Positions 50,160 through 60,123 are shown, numbered from the stretch's first letter. The stretch is 64,000 nt of DNA from Bacillota bacterium (GCA_023423045.1 JAFAGA010000010.1:58177-122176); one strand, 5' to 3'. The notes: a model not told the origin generated them from the letters alone. Made by a program: numbers and translations.

Positions 50160-52223
50160 ATGAATGCAAAAGATAAAGATAAAAACAGCAGTAGAAAAAG
50201 AATCAACGGGATCTGGTTTAAGCTGCTCCTTTCCATATTCATTCCCGTTGCATGCCTGGCGGTCTTTGGCGTTATTTCCTATCAAAAATCAGCAAAGGCA
50301 ATTATTGATAATTATGAAAAGAGTACCATGGATACCATCATGGCGATTAGTGACTATCTTAACCTGGGACTGGAAGCGGTGGAGGGGAAGTCCATTGAAT
50401 TTATCAGCCTGGACAGTGTTACCGCCTATTATAATAGGGGAAAGGCAGGGCTTTCTACCTCGACGGAAGAAATTAATCTGCTGAAACCCCTAAGCGAAGA
50501 CATTATGGTAATTCAGGGAGCGAATTCCTTCATTAGTGCGCTCCATGTATTCGGTAAGACAGGAATTGGCGTGTCCTCGGAATCGGCACCTCCCGAGGAT
50601 ATCTACGCCATGTTCTCTGAATCGGAAGAAGGAAAGGCAATTGCAGAGACGAAGGAGCGTTATCTTTGGGTTGGCAGCCATGATTTTATTGACCATAATT
50701 TTCAGGTGAAAAAGGGAGATTATGCGATTTCCCTGATCCGAAAGATGAGCTATGATAACGGCTATGTGATTATGGATGTATCCTCCGGGGAAATTCAAAA
50801 GATGTTATCCCAGTTCGATTACGGAAAGGGCAGCATCATTGCCTTTGTTACTTCGGATGAAAGGGAGGCCTTAAGTGTCGAGGGACAGGAAGCGGTATTT
50901 GTGAACCTGGACTATTACCAAAGGGCGGCAAAGGGAAAGGAAGTGAGCGGATATTCCTATGAGCAGTATCAGGGAAAGGAGCATCTCTTTCTGTATCACA
51001 AGGTGGGAGATACAGGGGCAATGGTATGCATTCTGATTCCCCGAAGTACCATAGTAAAGCAGGCAGAGGATATTAAGCAGCTGAGCATGGGGTTTGTCGG
51101 TCTTGCAAGCGTTATGGCAATTGCGGTCGGAACAATGATTGCGGGAGGAATTGCAGGAGCCATAAAGAATTTGACCAGACAGATATCAGCTACCGCCCGG
51201 GGAGACTTGACTACCTCCTTTGAGACAAAACGAAAGGATGAATTCCGTATTTTATCGGCAAGTCTGTCGGACATGGTAGCAAATATGAGAAATCTTATCG
51301 GCCAGGCGGCAGAGGTAGGGGCGAAGGTCAGTATATCAGCCGAAAAGGTATCGGCAACCTCGGAAATCATATTGAAGGATACGAAGGATATCTCCTGCAC
51401 CATCGATGAGATTGAAAAGGGAGTAGTGCAGCAGGCTTCCGATACGGAACAGAGTCTGGAGCAAATGACCGGCCTGTCCAATAAAATTAATCAGGTATAT
51501 GACAGCACCTATAAAATGGAGCAGATCGCTAATGAGACAAAGGAAATTGTCGGCAAGGGCATCATTATTGTGGATGAATTAAATGATAAATCAAAGGCGA
51601 CCGCAGACATAACGGATATCGTTATATCGGAAATTGAGGCTCTGGAACAGCAATCCCATCACATTGAAGAATTTGTTAACATCATTGATGAGATTGCCGC
51701 ACAGACCAATCTGCTCTCCCTCAATGCCTCCATCGAGGCTGCCCGGGCCGGGGACGCAGGAAAGGGCTTTGCTGTAGTGGCCCTGGAAATCCGCAAATTG
51801 GCGGACCAGTCCATGGATGCCGTAAAGAAGATTCAGGATTTGGTCAATACCATTGGAGACAGAACAAAGAATACGGTTGTTTCGGCAAAGCAGGCGGAAA
51901 GCATCGTAAAATCCCAGACAGAAGCGTTGGGTAAAGCAGTGGGAGCCTTTGAAGAGATCAATGATCACGTTATATATCTGGTTGGCAATCTGGACAACAT
52001 AGCCCTTGGCGTTAAGGAAATTGAGAATGCAAAGGAAGATACCCTGGGGGCGATTCGCAGTATCTCGGCGGTTGCCCAGCAGACGGCGGCTTCCTCCGAG
52101 GAGGTAAGCGCTACGGTAACTAATCAGGTTGGCTCCGTGGAGCACTTGAGCATTTCAGCTATGGAGCTGGCGGAAAATGCCAGGAGGCTGGAGGAAGAGA
52201 TTCGCCTTTTTCGAATTAAATAG
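50160..52223 (+). CDS. methyl-accepting chemotaxis protein
   Basis: 687 residues. Membrane helix 1 about 23-43 (LLLSIFIPVACLAVFGVI), extracellular Cache-like sensor (about 45-300), membrane helix 2 about 308-330, HAMP, and a signalling rod with AAQTNLLSLNASIEAARAGD at the tip. Its place within a mannoside operon, 50 bases after the sulfatase, suggests it senses a sugar of this pathway or the loaded binding protein; inference. CAGGGGGA precedes the ATG. Confidence 0.94.
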   Translation: MNAKDKDKNSSRKRINGIWFKLLLSIFIPVACLAVFGVISYQKSAKAIIDNYEKSTMDTIMAISDYLNLGLEAVEGKSIEFISLDSVTAYYNRGKAGLSTSTEEINLLKPLSEDIMVIQGANSFISALHVFGKTGIGVSSESAPPEDIYAMFSESEEGKAIAETKERYLWVGSHDFIDHNFQVKKGDYAISLIRKMSYDNGYVIMDVSSGEIQKMLSQFDYGKGSIIAFVTSDEREALSVEGQEAVFVNLDYYQRAAKGKEVSGYSYEQYQGKEHLFLYHKVGDTGAMVCILIPRSTIVKQAEDIKQLSMGFVGLASVMAIAVGTMIAGGIAGAIKNLTRQISATARGDLTTSFETKRKDEFRILSASLSDMVANMRNLIGQAAEVGAKVSISAEKVSATSEIILKDTKDISCTIDEIEKGVVQQASDTEQSLEQMTGLSNKINQVYDSTYKMEQIANETKEIVGKGIIIVDELNDKSKATADITDIVISEIEALEQQSHHIEEFVNIIDEIAAQTNLLSLNASIEAARAGDAGKGFAVVALEIRKLADQSMDAVKKIQDLVNTIGDRTKNTVVSAKQAESIVKSQTEALGKAVGAFEEINDHVIYLVGNLDNIALGVKEIENAKEDTLGAIRSISAVAQQTAASSEEVSATVTNQVGSVEHLSISAMELAENARRLEEEIRLFRIK

Positions 52224-52386
52224 TAAAAATAAAATTCATTTTAGGACCAAAAAAAATCATAATAAACCATTAAATATTCAAAAAGTGTCATTTGAAGCTT
52301 GTAATTATGATATAAACGTGATAATATCTAAATATAAACGGATGATATGAAAGGACCGGGAAGGAGGAGCCGTCATAAAAAAGATA

Positions 52387-53025
52387 GTGATCATTCATAC
52401 AACTCCTGCTACGGTGGAGAGTTTGCCTAAACTAATGAAAAGTGTCATGGGAGATGTTGCTGTCATCAATCTCCTGGATGATTCCATGCTTCAGGATATG
52501 ATTCATGGTCATATGGTGGAAGAGGTGGAAAAGCGTTGGATAAAATACAGCGAAATCGCAGCTTCCATGGGGGCGGATGCTGTTCTCAGCGCCTGCTCTT
52601 CTGTTGGGGAATTTGCGGAAAAAGCGGGGGAGTGCCTGAAGATTCCCGTGTATCGCATTGATGAGGCGATGGCGGAGCGTGCCGTAGAGGTTGGAAAGAC
52701 CATAAGTGTTTTTGCCACCCTATCAACCACCCTGGAACCAACAGTGAACTTGATCAAGCGGAAGGCATCCGCTGCCGGGAAGGAATGCATCATCCATACG
52801 GTTTTGGTATCCGGTGCTTATGAGGAATTAATGAAAGGCAACCGTGAGCTTCATAATCAGAAGATTCAGGAGGCTGTACTAAGATACTCGGATTCCGACA
52901 CCCTGGTATTGGCCCAGGCTTCTATGGCTTCTGCATTGGAAGGACTCCAGGGAATTGATGTCAGCAAGGTATTAACAAGCCCTGTGCTGGGGATGGAAAA
53001 ACTGAAGAAGGATTTGGAACTGTAA
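52387..53025 (+). CDS. aspartate/glutamate racemase-family protein
   Basis: About 213-216 residues. The fold of Asp/Glu racemases and maleate isomerases: IIHTTPATVESL near the start, AVLSACSSVGEFAEKAG with the first catalytic-type Cys, ISVFATLSTTLEPTVNLI, and LAQASMASAL where the second Cys of true racemases is replaced by Ala or Ser. So racemase activity is doubtful. The only standard start is GTG 52387, 18 bases past AAGGAGGAG; an ATA at 52375 is perfectly spaced and would give the family start (M)KKIVIIHTT. First gene of block D. Confidence 0.8.
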   Translation: MIIHTTPATVESLPKLMKSVMGDVAVINLLDDSMLQDMIHGHMVEEVEKRWIKYSEIAASMGADAVLSACSSVGEFAEKAGECLKIPVYRIDEAMAERAVEVGKTISVFATLSTTLEPTVNLIKRKASAAGKECIIHTVLVSGAYEELMKGNRELHNQKIQEAVLRYSDSDTLVLAQASMASALEGLQGIDVSKVLTSPVLGMEKLKKDLEL

Positions 53026-53045
53026 GAATCAGAGGAAAGGCGGTA

Positions 53046-53158
53046 GTGTGAAGAAAAGGCAGCTTCACACTTGTACCGCTGTGGAGCAGCGGAATGTAAG
53101 TTAGTGTGGAAAATCAAGATTTTCCACATGGCAAATTTGTGCTGCCACCTAAATTTGC
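53046..53158. repeat. array of four hairpins before the FGGY kinase gene
   Basis: In 113 bases: GTGTGAAG/CTTCACAC, CCGCT/AGCGG, TGTGGAAAATC/GATTTTCCACA with only two loop bases, and GCAAATTT/AAATTTGC. No T-run follows. Could be an RNA-processing or regulatory region between the racemase-like and kinase genes, or an intergenic repeat family. Confidence 0.7.
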
Positions 53159-53188
53159 AGAATAGTGGAAGAATGGAGGTTAGTGAGA

Positions 53189-54685
53189 TTGAAGGCTTCA
53201 GATAAGATGGAAGATGGGAAGCTCTATATCGGAATTGATATTGGTACGACTCATATCAAATCAGCCGTATTTCATCAGAGGGGTGAACTGCTTGCCCTGG
53301 CAAGAGAAATGACACCGGTGGCAAACGATGAATACGGTTCAATCTATGATCCTCCAAAAATCTATGGCATTGTTAAAAATCAGTTAAGGCAATGGCTCGA
53401 GAAATACGGACCGGTTCAGGGGATTTCCATTACCGGCATGGCGGAAGCGGGGCTTATGGTGAATAAAGTCACCGGTAAGGAAGAAACACCTATTCTACCG
53501 TGGTTTGATCAAAGAACCGCGGAACTGTCTGCCGGAATAACAAAGGAAGAAGAGTACGGCTATTTTAATCGGACCGGACTCCGCAACAGCTATAAGTACG
53601 GAATTTATAAATACCTCTGGCTGCTTGAACACAGCCGGGTGAGGAAGGAAGACACTCTGTGGCTTTCGATTTGTGACTACATTGCCTGGAAACTGACGGG
53701 CAGGTACGGTACGGATCCCAGCTTTGCTGCAAGAACCTATGTATATGATATTGTGAAGCATGGCTGGGATATGGAACGGTTAGCTGGATATGGGCTTACT
53801 CCGGCGAATTTTCCGACGGTGCTGTGCGCAGGCGAGCCGGTTGGATATCTGTCGGAGCCGGAGCTTGTGCCGATGTCAAACAAGACGGCCGTACCTGTAT
53901 GCATCGGCGGACATGATCATGTATGCGCTGCTTATGCGGTGCTGGGCGAGGAGAGAAACCGGATATGTAACAGCATTGGAACGGCAGAAACCTATTTGGG
54001 GGTGGATGAGCATTTCTCCATATCGAAGAAAGGCTATGACTCCGGTATGGTGTACGGTCCCTTCCTTAATAAGAAGGAATATTTCTGGATGGCGAATATC
54101 TCCTCCTCCGGACAATCCATTTCCTGGTTTTGCAGGCAATTGCAGATGGAGGAAATCTCTTATTCCAAGATGAACGAACTCGTGGCTGCTTTAGGGCAGG
54201 AACCGACGGATATCCTTTTTTATCCCTATCTGTCGGGAATTGGAACGCCTCTGTTCCGGTCCGATGTCCGCGGAGCTATTCTGGGACTTAGAGAGGGCCA
54301 TGAAGCCGGGCATGTGATCAAAGCCATTATGGAAGGAATTAATTATCAGGGAAAATGGATTCTGTCCCTGGTTCCCGGGATGGATGCGGCCCGGATGAAA
54401 GATGTCGTCTGCGTCGGCGGTGCGGTAAACAGCGTCCCCTGGATGCAGATTAAGGCAAATGTGTTAGGAATACCGGTGACTGTTCCTGCGATTACGGAAG
54501 CGTCCCTGCTGGGAACGGTGGCTGTAATGATAGAGCAGAACTGCGGTAAGGAAGAAAAGAAGCTGTTTTTAGAAAAAAGCCGGAAGCAGAACGGATATTA
54601 TCAGGTGAAGCCTGAGATAAATATTCAATATGAAGAAATATATAAGAATAAATACGCATTCCTGGCAGATAAGTTCCTGAACTAG
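53189..54685 (+). CDS. FGGY-family carbohydrate kinase
   Basis: 498 residues. N-terminal phosphate loop YIGIDIGTTHIKSAVF, ILPWFDQRT, and FGGY signature region with VCIGGHDHVCAAYAVLG and NSIGTAETYLG; ATP-side VVCVGGAVNSVPWMQIKANVLGIPV. Phosphorylates a pentose, hexose, or ketose; substrate unknown. With the aldolase after it, a ketose kinase feeding the aldolase is plausible. TTG at 53189 lies 9 bases after GGAGG and is the likely start; upstream GTGs are too close or lack a signal. Confidence 0.9.
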   Translation: MKASDKMEDGKLYIGIDIGTTHIKSAVFHQRGELLALAREMTPVANDEYGSIYDPPKIYGIVKNQLRQWLEKYGPVQGISITGMAEAGLMVNKVTGKEETPILPWFDQRTAELSAGITKEEEYGYFNRTGLRNSYKYGIYKYLWLLEHSRVRKEDTLWLSICDYIAWKLTGRYGTDPSFAARTYVYDIVKHGWDMERLAGYGLTPANFPTVLCAGEPVGYLSEPELVPMSNKTAVPVCIGGHDHVCAAYAVLGEERNRICNSIGTAETYLGVDEHFSISKKGYDSGMVYGPFLNKKEYFWMANISSSGQSISWFCRQLQMEEISYSKMNELVAALGQEPTDILFYPYLSGIGTPLFRSDVRGAILGLREGHEAGHVIKAIMEGINYQGKWILSLVPGMDAARMKDVVCVGGAVNSVPWMQIKANVLGIPVTVPAITEASLLGTVAVMIEQNCGKEEKKLFLEKSRKQNGYYQVKPEINIQYEEIYKNKYAFLADKFLN

Positions 54686-54715
54686 GATGTAGACTGGAAA
54701 GATAGAGGTAATAGG

Positions 54716-55606
54716 ATGACTAAGGTTGAGAATTTAACAAAGGTGCTGGAAAAAGGACATAAAAGCGGTTATGCGGTTGGTTCCTTCTCCCCCAGGTATA
54801 CAAAGCTGATTTTGCCCATTATAAAAGCGGCCATTGACACGGAATCACCTGTAATTATTCAGATTTCTGAAAAGGAGGTTTATCGCCATAAGGTGGCAAT
54901 CAAAGATTTTGCAGAAGAGTTTTTCCGCGTCATGGAGGAATTACAGCCCAGTGTTCCTGTCGTTCTCCATTTGGATCATACGAAGGATTTTGAAATTATT
55001 AAGCAAGCCATTGCAGCTGGATTCACATCCGTTATGATTGATGCCTCCGAGCATGAGTTCGGCAAAAATGTGGAGCTGAGCAAGCAGACGGTTGATTATG
55101 CCCACCCTTATGGAGTTACGGTAGAAGCAGAGCTTGGCAGAATCGGCACTACGGACTTTGTGGAAACGGATCATGACGAAGAATTCTTTACGGTTCCGGA
55201 GGAAGCGAAGGAATTCTGTGAGCTGACCGGAGTGGATGCGCTGGCAGTTTCCGTCGGTACGGCCCATGGAAGCTATACGGTGAGACAACCGAGAATAGAT
55301 TATGGAAGATTGGAGCATATTAATCGACTGGTAGACACTCCTTTGGTGCTTCACGGCGGTTCCGGAGTTCCCAGCGAGATGGTGATCAAAGCGGTACAGA
55401 TGACTTCCGGCGGTGTCAGCAAGGTGAATATTGCCACAGATGTAGAGCAGTCCATGCTGCATGTTTTAGGAAAAGAAACGCATATGACGGAAGAGGAGCT
55501 AAACAGCTATTCCGGTGAAATGCTTGAGAAGGCAAGGCAGGCGGTATATGAATTGGTAAAAGAGAAGATCAATGATTATTTATTGAGTGCAGGTAAGGCG
55601 GTATAG
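54716..55606 (+). CDS. class II ketose-bisphosphate aldolase
   Basis: 296 residues. Zinc-dependent aldolase of the FbaA/GatY/KbaY type: VVLHLDHTKDFEII (Asp87, His88), VTVEAELGRIG, AVSVGTAHGSY and LHGGSGVPSEM with the second zinc His. Cleaves a ketose phosphate to dihydroxyacetone phosphate and an aldehyde. It has an odd N-terminal GSFSPRYTKL in place of the common FN motif. Partner of the FGGY kinase 30 bases upstream. RBS weak: AGAGGTAATAGG. Confidence 0.9.
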   Translation: MTKVENLTKVLEKGHKSGYAVGSFSPRYTKLILPIIKAAIDTESPVIIQISEKEVYRHKVAIKDFAEEFFRVMEELQPSVPVVLHLDHTKDFEIIKQAIAAGFTSVMIDASEHEFGKNVELSKQTVDYAHPYGVTVEAELGRIGTTDFVETDHDEEFFTVPEEAKEFCELTGVDALAVSVGTAHGSYTVRQPRIDYGRLEHINRLVDTPLVLHGGSGVPSEMVIKAVQMTSGGVSKVNIATDVEQSMLHVLGKETHMTEEELNSYSGEMLEKARQAVYELVKEKINDYLLSAGKAV

Positions 55607-55635
55607 AAAAAGGCCTGCGGCAGATGGAGGTATCT

Positions 55636-58059
55636 ATGAAGGATAAGAAGCTACATATGATAGGGAATGCACATTTGGACCCGGTGTGGCTGTGGAATTG
55701 GCAAGAGGGGTTTCAGGAAGTAAAGGCAACCTTTCAGTCGGCGCTGGACCGTATGAAGGAAAGTGAAGATTTTATCTTCTCCTGCAGCTCGGCTGCATTT
55801 TATGAGTGGGTGGAAAAAAACAATCCAAGGATGTTCGAGGAGATTGTTCAAAGAATAGAAGAGGGCAGATGGGAAATCGTAGGAGGCTGGTACGTTCAGC
55901 CGGATTGCAATATACCCAGCGGAGAATCCTATGTCCGTCATGGTCTGTATTCTCAGCGTTATTTTAAGGAAAAGTTCGGCAAGATGGCAACAACAGGATA
56001 CAATGTGGATAGCTTTGGACATAACGGAAACCTTCCTCAGATTCTGAAAAAAAGCGGCATGGACAATTATGTGTTCATGCGCCCCATGCCCCTGGAAAAG
56101 GGGCTGCCGGGAAGAATATTCTGGTGGAAGTCAGAGGATGGGTCGAAGGTATTGACCTACCGAATCCCCTACGAATACTGCTCCAGCGGAAAGGACCTGG
56201 AATATCATGCGAACCGCCTGAACTATGAGTTAAGGGACGGCGAAGATGAAATGATGATGTTTTACGGCGTCGGTAATCATGGCGGCGGTCCTACCAAGGA
56301 AAATATCAAAAGCATCCGTGAACTAAATGAAAGGGAGGATATGCCGGTCTGTGAGATGAGCAGTACGGAAAACTTCTTCCAGAGTATAAAAAAGAGCGGC
56401 AAGGAATTCCCGGTGGTATACGGCGACCTTCAGCATCATGCCAGCGGCTGCTATAGCGTTCATTCCGGCATCAAACGAGGCAACCGGAAAGCAGAAAATT
56501 TGCTGGTTAATGCAGAGAAGTGGAGCGCCATCTCCAATGTAGTTGAGAAACAGCCCTATCCTTCTGATTTTGAACTGGCCTGGAAGGATGTAATGTTTAA
56601 CCAGTTCCATGATATCTTAGCCGGAACCAGTATTGCCTCCGCATACGAGGATGCTTCCTATCTCCACGGGGAAGCAATGGCCATCGGCCAGAGAAATCTT
56701 AATTATGCCATTCAGGCATTATCCTGGGATATCGATATTGAGCTGGATGTGACGATGAAACCCATCGTAGTCTTCAATTCCCACAGCTGGTCGGGAAAGA
56801 TGGCGATTGATCTGGAGGTTCGCGGCCTGAGCAATGACAACTTCAGACTGACCGATGAACGGGGCAATGCCATACCTGCCCAGAGGATACAGTCGGAGGC
56901 TACGGTGAACGGCCAGTCCCGCTTATTATTTGTGGCTGAATTGCCCAGCATGGGCTACAGAGTGTTTAAATTATATCTGAAGACGGAAGAAGCACAGGTG
57001 CTGCCCCATGTACCAATCACCGAAACCACTGTTGAGAATGACAGATACCGCCTGGAATTCAATGAGCAGAGCGGCTGCATTAAGAGCTTCTATGATAAAA
57101 AATGCGACTTGGAGATCCTGCGCCGGGAAGGAGCAAGACTGGCGGTAATCGAAGATAAATCCGATACCTGGAGCCATAATATCTATAAATTTGATAAAGA
57201 AATTGCATCCATGGAGGCGGTAACGGTCCGTATCCTGGAGGATGGCCCCGTCAGATCCACCATGCGTGTAAAGAGCAAATACAGGGATTCCTATGTGATT
57301 CAGGACTTCAGAGTATATAAGGAGCTGGACCATATCGAGGTAAAGGTCAACGTGGACTGGAGGGAACCCCAGACCATGCTGAAGCTGAAATTCCCCGTAA
57401 ACTTTAATTTCAGGAAACCTACCTATGAGATTCCTTACGGATATATTGAGAAGAGTGCCAACGGTGAGGAAGAGCCGGGACAGACCTGGGTAGACTTTTC
57501 CGGAGAGCATTTTAAGAATGGTGTTCTGTATGGTCTGGGAATTGCCAATGACAGTAAATACAGCTATAGCTTTGATATCGATGAGATGTCAATTACTCTG
57601 TTAAAGAATTCCGTATATGCACATCACGATCCCAAGGTGCTTGATCCCGAAGAGGAATATGTGTATGTGGATAATGGTATTCAGGAGATGACCTATGCCC
57701 TGCTTCCCCACGAAGGAGGCTGGAAGGATTCGGATATCATCCGCAGAGCCATGGAAATCAACCAGAAACCGGTCACGGTAATTGAGACCTTCCACCAGGG
57801 CAGTCAGCCCCAGGTACAGTCCTTTGTACAGGTTGACCGCAGGGAAATTGTAATCAGCGCCATGAAGGAAGCGGAGGATAAGGACGGTATTATCATTCGC
57901 GCCTATGAGACGATGAAGCGTCCGGTAGAAGCGGCTATAGAGCTGCCCTTTATGGAGCGTACTGCCACGCTGCAGTTTAAGCCCTGTGAAATTAAGACAA
58001 TTAAAGTACCGTATGACAAAAATGCTGAAATTACAGAAGTAAACATGCTGGAATTCTAG
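55636..58059 (+). CDS. GH38 alpha-mannosidase
   Basis: 807 residues, closely built like the enzyme at 46086: GNAHLDPVWLWNWQEG (metal His and Asp), nucleophile Asp125 in GYNVDSFGHNGNLPQIL, YGVGNHGGGPTKENI, and FNQFHDILAGTSIASA. Start at 55636 because GGAGG overlaps the earlier ATG at 55624. No signal peptide. Lies between the aldolase and a hairpin terminator, so expressed with the kinase and aldolase. Confidence 0.94.
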   Translation: MKDKKLHMIGNAHLDPVWLWNWQEGFQEVKATFQSALDRMKESEDFIFSCSSAAFYEWVEKNNPRMFEEIVQRIEEGRWEIVGGWYVQPDCNIPSGESYVRHGLYSQRYFKEKFGKMATTGYNVDSFGHNGNLPQILKKSGMDNYVFMRPMPLEKGLPGRIFWWKSEDGSKVLTYRIPYEYCSSGKDLEYHANRLNYELRDGEDEMMMFYGVGNHGGGPTKENIKSIRELNEREDMPVCEMSSTENFFQSIKKSGKEFPVVYGDLQHHASGCYSVHSGIKRGNRKAENLLVNAEKWSAISNVVEKQPYPSDFELAWKDVMFNQFHDILAGTSIASAYEDASYLHGEAMAIGQRNLNYAIQALSWDIDIELDVTMKPIVVFNSHSWSGKMAIDLEVRGLSNDNFRLTDERGNAIPAQRIQSEATVNGQSRLLFVAELPSMGYRVFKLYLKTEEAQVLPHVPITETTVENDRYRLEFNEQSGCIKSFYDKKCDLEILRREGARLAVIEDKSDTWSHNIYKFDKEIASMEAVTVRILEDGPVRSTMRVKSKYRDSYVIQDFRVYKELDHIEVKVNVDWREPQTMLKLKFPVNFNFRKPTYEIPYGYIEKSANGEEEPGQTWVDFSGEHFKNGVLYGLGIANDSKYSYSFDIDEMSITLLKNSVYAHHDPKVLDPEEEYVYVDNGIQEMTYALLPHEGGWKDSDIIRRAMEINQKPVTVIETFHQGSQPQVQSFVQVDRREIVISAMKEAEDKDGIIIRAYETMKRPVEAAIELPFMERTATLQFKPCEIKTIKVPYDKNAEITEVNMLEF

Positions 58060-58065
58060 ATAAGC

Positions 58066-58160
58066 AAACTTCGCAGCGGAAAAGTACGTGAATACTTCAT
58101 AAATCATTATGACAAATATTGATTTTCGAGTACTGCCGGGTTTTCTCTGCGAAGTTTTGT
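58066..58160 (+). terminator. large structured terminator-like hairpin
   Basis: AAACTTCGCAG (58066-58076) pairs with CTGCGAAGTTT (58147-58157), further GAAAA/TTTTC and GTAC/GTAC pairings lie inside, then TTGTATT. Ends the transcript of the aldolase and GH38 genes at least partly. Confidence 0.65.
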
Positions 58161-58191
58161 ATTATAGCCTGTTTGTACCAGCCCTGAATTC

Positions 58192-60123
58192 ATGAGTATT
58201 GGCAGCATGGGAATATTGTGCCTGCGGCCTGAAGCTTTAAAGCTTGCAGGTGCCGGAAAGGGGATGGCCACCATAATCAAAAAAATAACGGAACAATTAT
58301 ATGTCCATCAGGATACCTGTCAGGTATACATCATAAAAGAAGAGGAAAACTGCGTTCTGATCGACTTTGGCAGCGGAGGGGTATTGGAAGAGTTGCCGGA
58401 GATCGGTATAAAGCAGGTAACGGCAATCCTGGTAACCCACCATCATCGTGATCAAATTCAGGGATTAAAAATAGCGAATCGGAAGAACATTCCCATATGG
58501 GTTCCCCATCAGGAGCAGGACTTGATCGCGGCGGCGGATGAGCTTTGGCAGAGAAGGGAAATATACAATAATTATAACAACCGCCAGGACCGTTTTTCCA
58601 TCCTGAATTCTGTGGATATTGCCGGAACTCTTAAGGATTACGCTGCTTATATCTTTCATGGCAGAAGCTATCAGATCCTGCCGACCCCCGGGCATACCAC
58701 CGGTTCCATCTCAATAGCGGTGAGATTGCAGAATCAGAGATGCCTGTTTACCGGAGATTTGATCTATGAGGGAGGAAAGCTTTGGTCCCTGGCAGCCACA
58801 CAATGGAGCTATAACGGCGGAGAGGGTATTCCTTATCATATTTTATCCCTCTTATCCGTGAAGGAGCAGGGCTTTGAGCTCCTGCTGCCCTCCCATGGAG
58901 AATCAATTACCTCCATGCACTGGATTGATGTATTGATCGAAAGGCTGGGACGAATGCTTAAGTTAAGAGGGCATAATCCAAGGCTGATGCTGCTGAGGGA
59001 AAAGCCCTATGAGGAGATTACCCGGCATGTTCTCTTTAACCGGACCAGCATGTCCAACTCCTATGTTCTCCTGTCTGAAAGCGGGAAAGCTCTTATTATT
59101 GACTTCGGATACGATTTTATGGCGGGTCCGGCGGCCGGAGCGGATCGAAGCTCCCGCAGGCCCTGGCTATACACCCTTCCCAAGCTGATGAGTGATTACG
59201 GTGTTACGAGGATCGATGCATGTATTCCCACTCATTATCACGATGATCATGTGGCTGGTCTGAACCTGTTGAGGGAGGTATATCAGGCAAGAATACTCTG
59301 CCCGGAGAACTTTGCGGATATCCTGGAGCAGCCGATGGAGCATGATCTTCCCTGCCTTTGGTACGATCCGATTGCCGTGGATGAGAGATTGCCGTTAGAT
59401 CAAACCTTTTGCTGGGAGGAATATGAGATTACGCTGCACGAATTCCCCGGCCACACCAGGTATGCAGCGGCAATGGAATTTACAGCGGATGCAAAGAAAT
59501 TCCTTTGTACCGGGGACCAGTATGCCTTTGGAGAAGGAATACAATGCAATTATGTCTATAAAAATAAATTTGATTTTGATGATTTTATAAAAAGTGCCCG
59601 GCTAATCCGCAGAATTAAGCCGGATATTCTGCTGTCCGGACATTGGACGAAGCTGGATTATACACAGGAATTCCAGGAAAAGCTGGAGGAGCTGGGGCGG
59701 GGAATTGATGAGCTGCACCGGGAGCTCCTTCCGGAGGACGGATATGATAGAAAGCAGGAGGACTTTCCTGTAATTATGCAGCCCTATCAGAAGATAGTGG
59801 AGACGGAAGAAAGCTTTTTGCTGCAGATGCGGGTTACCAATCCTTTTATGGATAGAAAGCCGGTGAAAGCAAAGCTCATTCTTCCGGAGGGCTTTGAAGG
59901 CGGAGCTGAATTCGAGGCGGAAGCAGGCCCGGGGGAAACCATTTGCTTTGAAGCAGTAATCAAGGCTCCCGCGCAGCCCGGATACCGGGATAGAATTGCC
60001 TGTGATGTTTCCTTTGGAAGCCAGCGTTTTGGAGAACAGGCGGAAATGCTTGTCACTGTAAAAGCGCAGGCGGGCAAAGCGAATAACGACATAGAGAATG
60101 GCAATAAAGCAAGAAATAATTAA
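58192..60123 (+). CDS. tandem metallo-beta-lactamase-fold protein
   Basis: 643 residues. Two MBL domains and a C-terminal beta domain. Domain 1 (about 27-250): VTHHHRDQIQG, where the HxHxDH motif ends in Gln rather than His, PTPGHTTGS, CLFTGDLIY, LPSHGES. Domain 2 (about 275-500): PTHYHDDHVAGL, complete, FPGHTRYA, CTGDQYAF, LSGHW. C-terminal Ig-like part (about 520-625). No signal peptide. Reaction unknown; possibly a lactonase or phosphoesterase acting on sugar derivatives. Start uncertain: ATG 58192 has no clear signal, ATG 58264 lies just after GGAAAGGGG. Confidence 0.85.
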   Translation: MSIGSMGILCLRPEALKLAGAGKGMATIIKKITEQLYVHQDTCQVYIIKEEENCVLIDFGSGGVLEELPEIGIKQVTAILVTHHHRDQIQGLKIANRKNIPIWVPHQEQDLIAAADELWQRREIYNNYNNRQDRFSILNSVDIAGTLKDYAAYIFHGRSYQILPTPGHTTGSISIAVRLQNQRCLFTGDLIYEGGKLWSLAATQWSYNGGEGIPYHILSLLSVKEQGFELLLPSHGESITSMHWIDVLIERLGRMLKLRGHNPRLMLLREKPYEEITRHVLFNRTSMSNSYVLLSESGKALIIDFGYDFMAGPAAGADRSSRRPWLYTLPKLMSDYGVTRIDACIPTHYHDDHVAGLNLLREVYQARILCPENFADILEQPMEHDLPCLWYDPIAVDERLPLDQTFCWEEYEITLHEFPGHTRYAAAMEFTADAKKFLCTGDQYAFGEGIQCNYVYKNKFDFDDFIKSARLIRRIKPDILLSGHWTKLDYTQEFQEKLEELGRGIDELHRELLPEDGYDRKQEDFPVIMQPYQKIVETEESFLLQMRVTNPFMDRKPVKAKLILPEGFEGGAEFEAEAGPGETICFEAVIKAPAQPGYRDRIACDVSFGSQRFGEQAEMLVTVKAQAGKANNDIENGNKARNN

